Shown: positions 11,570 through 22,913, counted from the first letter of the stretch. The stretch: DNA of 64,000 nucleotides from Stenocarpella maydis (GCA_002270565.1 NQMI01000079.1:50555-114554), one strand, 5' to 3'. The notes: generated by a model not told the origin, from the letters alone. Translations and numbers: made by a program.

Positions 11570-13769
11570 GCAGCCTATCCCACTAATAGAGAATCCCTAG
11601 AAGCCTAGAATAATATATGCATCACTCAGCTGGACAGCTTGCTTTAATAACAGCTGTGCTACTTATTATAGTAATAAAGAAGCCACCGGATGGTTTCCTA
11701 AAAACGCTTTAGGAAAGCAAGGAAGAACCCTAGCGGTAGGAAATAAGGAGGAACTCCTGCAGATTAACCCCAGGATTAAAGGAAAAACTGTCCTACAGGC
11801 CATACTTGCGCTATAAACATAGTGGAAGGAACTATAAGACTACCTAGGACAAGCACCCCTTCTAGCCCCAAGAACTAACATTATAACAATTATGATTGCA
11901 GGAAGACCTTTCAAAGAAACTATAAAATAGCCTACCTAGGAATATAAAAGGCTAGGAGATATAGGATATATGTATCCTATATACAACAAATATAAAGATA
12001 TCTTCTGGGTATTATGTGTTTATAATGGATATAAGGAATATATAAGGGAGAAAACTAAGCATAACTAGTTTCCCTAATAATACCTAGATAAGGATATTAA
12101 ATATATATATAAGCGCAATAACTTTAAAAACTAGCACTTATATTAGAAATATAATGGGATGGGATGTACCCTAATAAGGCTGGACTCCTGGATACCCTTA
12201 GAATGCCTATAAAACCCTAATGGATGGGTGGATTATAATGAGCTAATTTGCAAGGTATATATGCTTAATAAGGCTCAAGATTAGCATCTACTGAGATAGC
12301 AGGAGCTGATACTCAAATCCCTAATAAGGAAGCAGGATTACAGCATATAATAGCTGATTGATAACCTGTAAAAATCATAAGATATTACCAAGCGAAACCT
12401 TGAAAGTATTGAGAAGGTCCTAGTAGTAGATAAATAGTTAAAAAAACTAAAGGGGCTGTTTATAAAACCTCAGATAGCGACTGACTATATTATGAGGTAC
12501 TTATGCATAATAGCAAGCAACTATAGCTATCTGATGGTTTAGATTAAGCTAGGAGTCCATATGTATTTGGTACTCATTGATAGTGGAGTATAAGAGAATT
12601 TCATATCCCTAAAGGTGGTAAATGGATACTACCTACTATAGTATAAGAAAAGGGAACCTTATAGACTTAATATAGTAGATAGAATTGAAGTATCTTATAG
12701 TAATGGAATTATTAATATAAAGACTAATTCCTTCCTAGTTTGGATTTATAATTGCAGGGAATTACTATTACTTAATATTACTAAGATGGCAAATTATTAG
12801 TTAATCTTGGAAATACCTTAATTAAGAAAGAATAATCTCTAAATTAATTAGATTATTAGCTGGATCTTTTAGGATAATGCTGTTCTTTAGAAGAAGGTTG
12901 CAATCAGTAGTATAGAAAGGAGTCATATTATTAAGGATAGCAAATAGGTAATATACTTAAAAGGACCTATAAATACCTCTAGGAGCAGGCAGAAGACCTA
13001 ACTCTAGAAAGATAGAGAAGGATTAAGCTACTTAAGTGCCTTATGAAAAGACTGAAGCTAATTAGGAGATTACCACTCTAGCACAACTAGTTAACACACA
13101 ATATAGAAAATATAATGATACCTCCTCTACCTAAAGGAAGGAAAAGAAGAAGATAAAACTAATAGACTAGTATAAGTACTAGAAGATTATTATGAATTCA
13201 AAAAAGTATTCTACGAATAACTTAATATTATATTATTATAATACACATAATGGAACTATAAGATATTATTAAAACCCAGAATAATACCTTAGTTTAAGCC
13301 TATTTGTAGACTTAATAAAGAATAACTTAAAGCACTTAAAGAATACCTTAATGAAAACCTTAAGAAAGAATTTATTAAATAATTATAACCACCAGCAGAA
13401 TACCCAATCCTCTTTATACTAAAGAAGAATAGCAAGCTACAACTTTATATTAACTATTAATAATTGAATAATATTATAATTAAAAACTAATACCCTCTCC
13501 CACTCATTAAAGAACTATAAGATTAACTCAGAGGAGTAAAATGGTTTACAGCACTTAACTTAAAGCATAAATATAACCTTATCCGAATAAAAGAAGGAGA
13601 AGAATAAAAGATAGCATTTAGAATATACTATAGATATTATAAAATAATAATTATACTTTTCGGATTAACTAATATACTTACATCATTTTAGGAAATATTT
13701 AACTAAGTCCTAAATGAGTATCTTAATATCTTTATTATTGCTTATCTAAATGATATTCTTATCTTCTTA
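11570..13769 (+). pseudogene. Ty3/gypsy gag-protease-reverse transcriptase remnant (element 1)
   Basis: Most of this stretch reads as one plus-strand frame interrupted by TAA/TAG codons. In order: a gag C-terminal region related to the matching part of element 3 (minus strand near 59,550); an aspartic protease with LIDSG followed by NFISLKVV near 12,570; and a reverse transcriptase from about 13,290, with YPLPLI, KWFTALNLK, FGLTN and the catalytic YLDD box changed to YLND near 13,745. The missing upstream gag has been replaced by repeat B. An N gap at 13,770 and an LTR-A insertion follow, so RNase H and integrase continue only after 14,408. Nonfunctional because of many stops. Confidence 0.85.
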
Positions 13770-13814
13770 NNNNNNNNNNNTTTATAAACCTATCCACTAT
13801 AACTAGAATGCTAT

Positions 13815-14408
13815 TGTTAAACGGAACCGCTCAGCAGGGCGTTGGTACTCCGTGCAAGGAGTTACCCTAGACTTCGTTGTAAGGAGTTACCCTAGACTTC
13901 CTAGCAAGGAGTTACCCTAGACTTGCGAGTCAGGCGATTTTCGCTAAGTACGCCCAGTGCGTGCGTGACGCAAGATGAGTTTGGTGGCCGTGAGTCGATT
14001 ATTTTGGCCTGCATTTGCACCTTAATTCAGACCTCTGCATTACCCTTATTTCTTACCCAAAAAGTATATGACTTAGTGCATTGGATAGCCTGATTTCTGA
14101 AGTTTGTATGTACTTAATTTGGGCATTGCTAGGGCTATGGTTGGCTGGCTGCTTGGAACCAAAGATGGTGTGTTGGAAGGGCGAATTTTCCGGCATTTGC
14201 AAATTTGCACCAGAGCCGACCGCAGCGTGCCCAGGGGTGAGACGACGTCGGAGGGTATATAAGGAGGGCTTACAGAAGCCCAACTTAATTCAATACAAAG
14301 TTGTCCAGACCATTGTCAATCGTCCCAATTCGCCTCAGAGCACCACACTGCGACCCTGCCGAAACACACGCTGAACTGAATGCTATTCTATAGCACAAAT
14401 TCATCAGA
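13815..14408 (+). repeat. LTR-A, full-length copy (594 bp)
   Basis: Starts TGTTAAACGGAACCG and ends TTCATCAGA. The 5' part has three copies of a roughly 27-bp unit with GGAGTTACCCTAGACTT (13,850-13,930). A TATA-like GGTATATAAGG lies at about 14,252, and a short hairpin TGCTAT-TCT-ATAGCA lies near the 3' end. Flanks do not match (GCTAT on the left, AAACT on the right). The right flank enters the RNase H region of gypsy element 1; the left flank resembles an inverted piece of gypsy integrase. It has few RIP changes. Confidence 0.85.
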
Positions 14409-15965
14409 AAACTCTATATAGATTATAAGAATCTTATAATCTTTATAATAACTAAGACTCTTAATAAACAGTAAGTCAGATATATAGAGTTCTTATTATA
14501 ATTTAATAGTAAAGTTATCTATATAAATAAAGTTAAAAATGCAAGAGCAGATACACTTAGTTGAAGACCCAACTATTAAGATAAGAATTCACCTATAGAA
14601 TGGATAGTATTTAAAACTTAAAAAGATAGAAGCCTTATTCTCAACTAAGAATTAAACACTATAATTAGAGTTAACTTCCAAACTAGAAAAACCCCTACTA
14701 ATCCGAAAGAATAAGATAAGTTAATTACAGAAATACATAAAGCACTAGCATATAGCTATTAAGGTATTATAGCAATAATTAAAAGGATTAAGCAGAATTA
14801 CTAGATTCCCAACCTTAAGAAAAGGTTTAAGATATTATTAGCAAATGCAACTCATGCAATGAAAATAAGGCCTCTAGATATAAACTGTATGAATTATTGA
14901 AACCCTTACCAGTACCTGCAGCTGTATGGTCATCCATTAGCCTGGACTTTATTATTAAGCTACCTCTCTCATGAGAACCCTTAACTGGAGTACTATATGA
15001 TAGCATTCTAGTAGTGGTTTATAGACTGAGCAAGTATGCATACTTCATACCATATAAGGAAGCTAGCACTATAGAAGAACTTGTATATATATTCTTATAA
15101 ATCATTATAAGAAACTATAGCATGTTATATAAAATCATCTCAAATAGAGATAAGCTCTTTACATTAAATTTCTAGAAGTTACTAATAAAGCAACTTAGAG
15201 TAAAGTACAAGCTCTTAATAATGGCATATTTATAAATAGATAGATAAATAGAATAAATTAACTAGATTATAGAATAATATCTTTAATATTATATTAACTA
15301 GTTATAGGATAATTGGATTAAACTACTACTACTAGTATGGTTTGCTTATAATAGTGCAACTACTAGCATAACTAAATAGTTACTATTCTTTGCACTCTAT
15401 AGATATAAATCTTAGGTATATTATGAATTACTACTAGATAATACCCTAGCGGAATTAGCAGAATAGAAAGTAATATAGATTAGATAAATCCAGAAAGATA
15501 TTTAAGTAGAACTTTCATTTATATAAGAATAAATAATAAAATATATAAATTAGAAAAGAATTAAAGAATTAATTCCTAAAGAGGGAGATAAGGTCTATCT
15601 TCTTTACTAAAATATTAAAACTAAGTAATCTAGTAATAAGCTTAATTATAAGAAAATTAGCCCTTTTAAAATTTTATAAAAATAATTAGATACTAACTAT
15701 AAACTTTTACTACCTAAAGGAATAAGATAATATGATAACTTCTATATATTACTTATTAAACTAGCACTAGAAAATATAAAACTGAAAATATAGATTAAAA
15801 CTATTAATAAATATAATAAGGAATATAAAGTAGAAAGAATTATAAACTCTAAATAATACTAAAAAATAATAGAATATCTTATTAAATAGAAAGAATATAA
15901 CTTAAACAAAAATATATAGAAACTAGAATAAAACTTTAAGAATAGCCAGAAACTTATAGAAAGTT
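14409..15965 (+). pseudogene. Ty3/gypsy RNase H-integrase-chromodomain remnant (element 1)
   Basis: Immediately after the LTR-A, the plus strand reads as RNase H C-terminal sequence (KLYIDYKNL, then VRYIEFLL and NARADTLS), then an integrase with a CNxC-type zinc-binding remnant near 14,850, a core around 14,930-15,420, and a chromodomain near 15,810-15,960 (YNKEYKVERI). All parts carry TAA/TAG stops typical of RIP. The element breaks off at the border of gene island 1, so its 3' LTR is absent here. Confidence 0.8.
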
Positions 15966-16395
15966 TTAAAACATTGATGAGAAGATTGGATTTATATAGA
16001 AGTTGCAATGTGGATATTTAGTTGAGGGTGAGTTAAGAAGGGGTGTCTGAAACCGGGTGTGCGTGAAGGGAGTGGTGCGTGAAACGGTATGTTGACTTAT
16101 ATGGTCTCGGAGAGCATCGCGGGCTGTGGCGAAGTCTTGGGGACCGGTATTACAACCAGTGCTGAAATCAACATCCAGCAGTGTTCCGTTGGCCGCGCCC
16201 GACGTGGGACTTAGGGGCAGGCACATGCCGGTGGATTGAGAGGTTTGCCAGGGAGCTGCATCACTAGATTTATTATATAAATAGTAACCATGTACGTAGA
16301 ATGTGCGATTCACGTCTCCCTGTCAATCGTTTTAGGGCTTTTAAGAAGAATCCTATTGGTGTTGGACTTGTGCAAACACTGATTTACCTAGGTAT
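15966..16395. other. border between repeat DNA and gene island 1
   Basis: Composition switches abruptly from AT-rich to GC-balanced near 16,020. A 115-codon minus-strand open frame exists here, but its content does not resemble a conserved protein. The region probably includes the 3' UTR of the oxidoreductase. Confidence 0.5.
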
Positions 16396-17811
16396 TCAAG
16401 AGGCGTAGGCGGCTCCGAACGGTTGAAGCTGGATGCCTTCAATATCAACATATCCGAACTTAGAGCCATCCTTGTTGTCTGCCATGTCCTTGGACCACTT
16501 TTGCATGGATTCCAAGAAGGCGTCCTTGTGTTTCTCCTGGCTCAAGTCGAGAGGCTCCTTGTCTTGCCCAAGAAGCCGAATTCTACTGTCGTATCAGCAT
16601 GATTCTCCATGAGTGGCGAATGAGCAGAGCCCATGAATGAAGACTCACTGAGTGCCAGCAGCCATATTTGTGACTCCAAAGTCCTGCTCATCCAGCTTGT
16701 ATTGGATTGCGCTCTTGACCTTGCCATCCAGAATCTTCTTGGGAAAGTCGAACTCGTGCGCGACTGGCCTTGCCAGCGACACTCCATGGACAGAATCCAG
16801 GGCCTTCACCATAGCGGCTGCTGTCCTCAGGCCACCGACGACATAGGCTTTCGTCTTGTTGAGCCTTGGGACAATTGTATCAGCGAATTCAAGGAAGAAT
16901 GCCTCTCGCTTCTTGGTGGACTCCCTCTTGTGCGAAAAGGCCAGGTTCTCATACGTGCCGCCAGAGAGCTCAACGTAATCAAAGCCATGCTTCTCGAGCT
17001 CCTTGCACAATAAGGCACAGTCCTCGGGACTGAAGCCACCCTTTTGGAACTCTACGCTGTTGATCTTGATACCCAAGCTAAAGGACGGGTCCTGTACGCG
17101 GGCCTTGATAGCATCTGCAATCTCCATGATGATGCGCCCACGGTTGAGGAGCGAGCCTCCATACTGGTCCGTACGCTTGTTTGTCGATGGCGCGAGGAAC
17201 TGGGCTAGAAGGTAGCCGTGAGCACCATGTAGTTGAACGCCGTCGAAGCCGGCCTTGTGGGAGTACTCGGCGGCGTGGGCGAATCCCTCGATTACACGAT
17301 CGATATCCTTGTGCTCCATGGGCCGGGGCTTGGCGAAACGCATGCCCATGACGTTGCCCTCGAGCTGGACATCACTGGCGGAGATTGGGTGTTTTTGTAC
17401 GTCTTCGGACACCTGACGACCAGGGTGGCTCAACTGGGCGACAAATAGGCTGCCCTCCTTCTTGGCAGCAGCTACAAGCTCCTTGTACGCTTCGAACCTC
17501 TGGCCCTCGGGGGCCTCGTCGATGGGGATAATAGGGTTCCCGGGGGCCTCGAGATGATCATACTCGAACATGACGTTTCCTGTCAGAATGACGCCAAAGC
17601 CTCCCTCCCCCCAGCGCCGATATACGTTGATGAGCTCTGGCGTTGGGATGCCTCGCTTCTTGAGGTCCCTTAGGTCCCAAGTTGATAGGCGTTCTGTCAT
17701 TGCTGCCTTCATAAATCGATTCTTTGCCGTCAGGCCACTGAATTCAAACTTCAGGGGCTGGCCCAGGGGACTCGGGTCGGCATCTTCGGCCTCGAAACGT
17801 GCTGGCGCCAT
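16396..17811 (-). CDS. NADH:flavin oxidoreductase (Old Yellow Enzyme family)
   Basis: FMN-dependent enzyme of the OYE/xenobiotic-reductase family that reduces activated C=C bonds or related substrates with NAD(P)H, presumably cytosolic. Two exons: 17,811-16,649 and 16,585-16,396, joined across a 63-nt GT-AG intron (16,586-16,648, donor GTGAGT, acceptor CGACAG), giving 450 residues. Family marks: VAQLSHPGRQ with Gln126 for flavin binding, the HGAHGYL pair His195/His198 that binds the substrate, and FLAPSTNKRTDQYGGS at 206-220. VVGGLRT in the last third lies in the usual phosphate-binding part of the barrel. Length fits the bacterial-type single-domain members of fungi. It lies downstream of the truncated TENA-like exon and the SRPBCC gene on the same strand. 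The true substrate cannot be read from sequence; no damage is seen. Confidence 0.9.
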
Positions 17812-18272
17812 GATATTGGCTGGGTGAGATAAGTTTCGGCGCGTGGGAATATCATTAATCTAATTGTGGGTGCAAGTGAGTACGATCTCAGTTGGCTACT
17901 TGTGTCCCCCTTCGGGAGTCACGCCGGCTCTTATATTGTTACTTGTCCCGGGGTCACCAAGCGATGAAGTCACTATTACTGCCGGACGGTTCAGCATTAG
18001 AAATCACCGTATCGCGGCAGTTCGCGGTGTGGGATCTGAGTAAATCCGCTTTTTGCTGGCCCAGCATTCGGTCTTAGCAATGGCCAAAAGGGCTGCTAAC
18101 ATTGAAGTCATGTCGTCATTGCTGGCGGGCCGGGCACTAGAAGAATCCACGCAGGTTGTTGAAGCTGGCGGTTAAGAGTGTTTCCTGGATTTAGAATGCA
18201 ATGGAGATCGCCCTGGCAGCCATTCATCTGTTGCAGGGTTTTTTTATTCGTCCCCTGTAGACGACTCCGTCA
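17812..18272. other. upstream region of the oxidoreductase
   Basis: Holds the oxidoreductase promoter and 5' UTR. I looked here on the minus strand for the missing remainder of the TENA/THI-4-like protein and found only stop-rich sequence. Confidence 0.5.
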
Positions 18273-18515
18273 TCAGTTGATCCATTCCCACCATCGACGC
18301 CCGCAGCCATCCATCCCACCTGGGACTAACATGAGTCTCGCACGTATATATGCGTGCAGATAGAGGCGGTCGTTGGCGAGCCACGTGCCCAGGGTCTGCC
18401 TGTCGAGACGCCCCTCGCCAGCTGCCGCGAGGAAGGGGGCTTCGGTTGCAGCCTTGTACCCTGGCGGATCAAGCCCGACAAGATGGGTTACCAGCGAGAA
18501 GGTCGGATTCGCCAT
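18273..18515 (-). pseudogene. truncated TENA/THI-4 (heme-oxygenase-like fold) protein
   Basis: From ATG at 18,515 the first 60 or so residues resemble the N-terminus of fungal TENA/THI-4 family proteins: FSLVTHLVGLDP, then APFLAAAGEGRL, then LGTWLANDRLYLHAYIR. Such proteins are all-helical, usually over 200 residues, and act in thiamine salvage or as oxidase-like enzymes. Here similarity stops after HAYIR; the frame runs on through Gly/Trp-rich sequence to a stop at 18,273. No further exon was found in the 450 bases downstream. Either the 3' part was deleted or an unusually distant exon exists. It lies between the SRPBCC and oxidoreductase genes on the same strand. Confidence 0.6.
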
Positions 18516-18849
18516 TTCCGTCGAAATACGTGCGGCTCGCGCAGACCCGTGATGCAACTGATAGATGAGGGCGTACCAAACAAGCGTGGGGGGTTGATGC
18601 CGAGTAGGTAATCAAGCTCGAGGTCACGCAACCCACCACCCGGACCCTCGAGGAGCTGTAGATACTATCCAGGTACTTGAGTAAGTACGTACCGTGTCTA
18701 AGTACCTAGGTAGGTCCTTGGATGGCCCTTCATCTCCCCAATCTGCACACATGTGCAAGCACCTGCACCCTCCCTCCACGGGTGAGACCGACTGACTCTG
18801 ACGGAGCACTGCTGCGCTGAGGGCCTCCCTGCGTCCCGCCGGCCTGGGG

Positions 18850-19401
18850 TCAGGCTCGTTGAGGGAACCCGACGCTCTTGAGATTCGTCTGGTCCACCTT
18901 CTGCCCTCGCGCCGTCTTAACCAGGCCATCCAGCCAGTCCTGGTGTCCCAACAGCATCTTGTTCGGCACCTCCCCCGCCCACTCGCGGAAGATCGCCCCA
19001 ATCTGGCTCTCCTGTGTCAGGATCCTCACCCTGCCGCCTTCCAAGTCCTCCACCAGCCACGCGTGATAGATCGCGACCCCTTCTCCCGTGTCGGTGCTCC
19101 ACGCAAGCCGTCCCGCTGCGCCCTTGCCTGGCGCCACCGACTCCTCCACGCGGCAGGCCAACGGCGGGAAGCCAAAGGTGGCGAACTTGAAGACGTCGCC
19201 TTTCTCCAGCATGGGCCCCGACTCGGGCTCGGTGATTTGGCCGCAGTTGAGGTAGTACGACTCCCACTTCGTGATGTCGTCCAGTAGGGCCCATATCTGC
19301 CCGGCTGTGATTCCCTTGGTGATAACTTCATTCGACACGTAGTTGTCTGTCTCGCCTGGGCTGAACTTGAGAGGCCATATGATCGCCGATTGGGAAGCCA
19401 T
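18850..19401 (-). CDS. SRPBCC-domain (START/Bet v1-like) protein
   Basis: Single-exon gene of 183 residues. SRPBCC proteins form a helix-grip fold with a deep hydrophobic pocket and bind or cyclise small hydrophobic molecules. Seen here: N-terminal YVSNEVITKGITAGQIWALL typical of the family start (strand plus two helices), WESYYLNC, GDVFKFATFGFPPL in the middle strands, a central YHAWLVEDL segment, RVRILTQESQ, and C-terminal helix NKMLLGHQDWLDGL. I chose the ATG at 19,401 because homologous family members begin near there; another in-frame ATG lies 7 codons upstream at 19,422. No signal peptide, so cytosolic. It is the first of three same-strand genes; a shared small-molecule role with the oxidoreductase is possible but inferred only from position. 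Confidence 0.8.
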   Translation of the reverse strand: MASQSAIIWPLKFSPGETDNYVSNEVITKGITAGQIWALLDDITKWESYYLNCGQITEPESGPMLEKGDVFKFATFGFPPLACRVEESVAPGKGAAGRLAWSTDTGEGVAIYHAWLVEDLEGGRVRILTQESQIGAIFREWAGEVPNKMLLGHQDWLDGLVKTARGQKVDQTNLKSVGFPQRA

Positions 19402-20011
19402 GGTGAGCCCGCCGTGGAGCATGCCCCGGCAAAGACGACACGGGACGATGTTGCAAAGAGCGCAGTGGCTTGATCACTATGGTTACGCCGCTATCATTCC
19501 CATGCGAGGTCCCTCCTGATAGTTAGATGTGAGGCACCCTCCAGCTCATTATGACGCGTCTGGTTCGAAATCTCAAACACATGCGGGGTCGTTTGATGAC
19601 TGTACGAGGACCGGAAAACTAGTTTAACCGCCCACACCTCTCCTACCTAGAATCAGTTATCAGCTAAGTTAAGCCACAAAGCTTAACCTATTATTATATA
19701 TAATACTAACTAAATAGTATATAGTTTTATATTATTACCTCATTTATTAATATTATGAACATTACTATACTTTAAACTAATATAAAATAAATATTAAAGT
19801 TTAACTTTCTAATATTTTTATAAATATATTAAATTAATAAAGTATAAAATTAAACTTGATTTAAACTATTAAATAATAATTAAAATAATTATAACATACC
19901 TTATTAGGAAGTAGCTAAGTATTAAATATAGCTAGCTTAATTTTATATACTTTAGTTATATTAATCTTTATAAGAATTCTAGACTTTTCTTATATAAGCT
20001 ATATTAGAAAT
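19402..20011. other. promoter region, then AT-rich DNA
   Basis: The first 270 bases are GC-balanced and contain the SRPBCC promoter. From about 19,670 the sequence becomes AT-rich repeat DNA without a gene. Confidence 0.5.
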
Positions 20012-20130
20012 AGAGTTCTAAGTATACAACAAGTATACAAGTATACAAGTATACAGGTATACAAGTATATAAGTATACAAGACCCCCGAGTATACAAGTA
20101 TACAAGTATACATTTCAAGTATATAGGTAT
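20012..20130 (+). repeat. tandem repeat of AAGTATAC
   Basis: Imperfect array of the 8-bp unit AAGTATAC with variants (AGGTATAC, AAGTATAT), interrupted once by GACCCCCG. Confidence 0.85.
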
Positions 20131-20189
20131 ATGAATATATAATTAAAATATATAATATAAATAATTAACAATATTAATATAGAATATAA

Positions 20190-20450
20190 TAAACTAATAA
20201 ACTAATAAACTAATAAACTAATAAACTAATAAACTAATAAACTAATAAACTAATAAACTAATAAACTAATAAACTATTAAACTATTAAACTAATAAACTA
20301 ATAAACTAATAAACTAATAAACTAATAAACTAATAAACTAATAAACTAATAAACTAATAGACTAATAGACTAATAGACTAATAGACTAATAGACTAATAG
20401 ACTAATAGACTAATAGAGTAATAGACTAATATACTAATAAACTAATAGAT
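20190..20450 (+). repeat. 8-bp minisatellite (ACTAATAA/ACTAATAG), about 32 copies
   Basis: Long array of ACTAATAA. The last third switches to the variant ACTAATAG, so variants are clustered rather than mixed, as expected from local duplication. It is close to the 5' side of the hAT-like remnant. Confidence 0.95.
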
Positions 20451-20632
20451 CTAACTATATATATAGCCTTATCTCTTCTTTATTTTTAAATTCTTTTTTA
20501 TATTCTTATTAACATTATCAACAAATCAACAACTAATACTACTAATATACTACTAATATTAATATATATAAAACCTAAGAAATATTATAAGTTTTATATT
20601 ATATATTAAAATATTAAAAAAAATGGATTCTT

Positions 20633-21898
20633 TTATCTCTTCCAACGCTAGACCCTCTAACGAATATCAAATTCACCATACCTAAGACTCGGACTCTAAA
20701 GACAATAAATATAATAATAGTAATAATAATAGTACAGATTCTATTATTATTACTTCTAATCCTTTTAAATTCCCGGTTAAAGAAAATAAAAAAAGACAAA
20801 ACAATGAAAACTTATCAAGAATAACCTCTAACCCCCCCAAATCTTATATTATAACAGAAAAGCTTTTTTCTTATAATTTATTAAATCCCAACCCTAATGC
20901 GATTCAAAACTTTAATTTTGTATATACTATGCCTAACTATCGGCAACACATAACATATCCATTAAATAGAATACAAATAGAAAGTTAGGGAGCTGCACAT
21001 TATGGAGAAAAACATATACAGATTGCTTGGAATAATTTAACAGAAAGGAATTTAATAAAACATAAATTATTTATATTTTTAATTAATATATATATATATA
21101 TATATATATTATTTACTTATTTGAAAATATTAATGTATATAAATAGGATCTGAATATAATGAGTCTATTCATCAAGATATAAATTTAAAATCTTAAAAAA
21201 GTACACAATTATCGATTAGTGAATCATTTAGTGGAAATAAAAAAGCCGACACTATTCATACAGTTTTAATATTAATAAAAATTTTATTTAGAGAAACTTA
21301 TTAATTTTCTATCAACAAATAAATTATCTTTTAATATTTCATCATCAAAATCTTTTAATGAATTAACTAAATATTTAAATAAATAAGTCTTTTACTAATA
21401 ATATTATTATATATTTAACTAATATATTTACTAAAAAATACACCGAAAATCTATTACCAAAAGCTACAAGCATTTCTAGGAGTATCATATAATAATAGTA
21501 TACAAGAAATTAAAGAAATAATTAAAGAGCAAACTATTAATAATAAAGAAATATCTATCCAATTAGATATATGGTCTTCTATAGACTCTCATAGATATTT
21601 AGGAGTTATTATAAATTTTAATTAATAAAACATCAAAATTAGACTATCAATTAATAGATATTTAAAATTAACTTTTATAAAATCTTATATAAATTATATT
21701 ACTATATATATAATATATAGATTTTAAGATTCTATCTGAAGCTCATAGTGGAGATTATATATACGAAGTCTCTAATAATAATATACTTATTCCATTAGAA
21801 ATTCCATTACAAATAATTAACAGGTATTTAAATATATAAATTTTAAAAACTTTTATTAATAATTTCATATTTTACTAATTATTATAGTAGTATTACTC
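20633..21898 (+). pseudogene. hAT-like transposase remnant, intron-containing, truncated
   Basis: The plus strand from the ATG at 20,633 reads MDSFISSNARPSNEY and then an Asn/Ser-rich N-terminus with few stops. Later parts include QIAWNNLTERN (20,995-21,060), IQEIKEIIKEQ and a segment ISIQLDIWSSIDSHRYLG near 21,550-21,610 that matches the start of the hAT catalytic region (the D-x-W-S-S motif). Between coding blocks lie extremely AT-rich stretches ending in TATAG or ATAG that look like introns. The sequence stops at an N (21,899) followed by an LTR-A fragment, so the C-terminal dimerisation region is missing. BED finger not seen. Confidence 0.55.
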
Positions 21899-21899
21899 N

Positions 21900-22327
21900 G
21901 GCCGTGAGTTGATTATTTTAGTCTGCATTTGCACCTTAATCTAGACCTCTATATTACCCTTATTTCTCATTCAAAAAGTATATAACTTAGTTTATTAGAT
22001 AGCTTGATTTCTGAAGTTTATATATACTTAATTTGGGTATTACTAGGGCTATGGTTGGCTAGTTGCTTGGAACTAAAGATGGTGTGTTAGAAGGGTGAAT
22101 TTTCCGGCATTTGTAAATTTGCACTAGAGCCTACTGCAGCGTGCCCGCGGGTGAGATGATGTTGGAGGGTATATAAGGAGGGCTTATAGAAGCCCAACTT
22201 AATTTAATATAAAGTTGTTCAGACCATTATTAATTGTCCTAATTCGCCTTAGAGCACCATACTACGACCCTGCCGAAACACACACACGCTGAACTGAATG
22301 CTATTTTATAGCACACAATTCATCAGA
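21900..22327 (+). repeat. LTR-A, decayed 3' portion
   Basis: Starts after an N at GGCCGTGAGTTGATT and ends CATCAGA. Many C-to-T and G-to-A changes relative to the copies at 13,815 and 46,378, so this copy did suffer RIP. The TATA-like box GGTATATAAGG is kept. Confidence 0.8.
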
Positions 22328-22913
22328 AATATAATAAGGAATATAAAGTAGAAAACATTATAAACTTAAGATAGTACTAAGGAATGATAGAATACCTTAT
22401 TAAATGGAAAGGCTATAATTCCAGTAAGAATATATGGGAACCAGCCTAAAATTTAACCTACTGTCATAACGAACTTAAGAGGTACCACGCGCGGACTACT
22501 ACAAAACAGCCCCAGGAGCTAGGAATACAGCTTAAGAGCCCCACATATAATAAACCACAATGAACTAATATTACAACAAAACTATATAATAAACCCTGAT
22601 CTGCACGGCTAAAATAAGGGAAATAGCTAACAGGAGACTAGTTATAATAAGAATGACTAAGGCCAGTTACCAGTTAACTCCTCAGAAAAACACACTAATA
22701 TTAGTTACCCTATCCAACTAACACACCAAATACCAGTTACGCCCAAAAACCACCTAAATAGATACCAGTATCCATACCTTATACCCCAATGGGTACTAGC
22801 TATAAGAAAATAAAGATTAAGATAATATAGCATAACTAGTAGACCAAGAAGCAGCTAGAAAATAGGACTAGTTAGATACTATTAAATATAAATTTTATTC
22901 CTAATAATAAGAA
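22328..22913 (+). pseudogene. gypsy chromodomain and pol 3' end (element 2)
   Basis: Directly after the LTR-A, the plus strand gives YNKEYKVENI and then IEYLIKWKGYN, the chromodomain typical of fungal chromoviruses, which binds modified histone tails to target integration. The rest of pol is missing, cut off by the LTR-A. After the chromodomain the frame continues for about 60 codons with a few stops. Confidence 0.8.

Noticed and set aside
13815..14408. LTR-A as a protein-coding gene or SINE
   Set aside because: 5-bp target duplications, TATA box position and lack of a poly-A tail or Pol III boxes fit an LTR better.
16633..17013. 126-codon plus-strand open frame
   Set aside because: Lies wholly opposite the oxidoreductase gene; a shadow frame.
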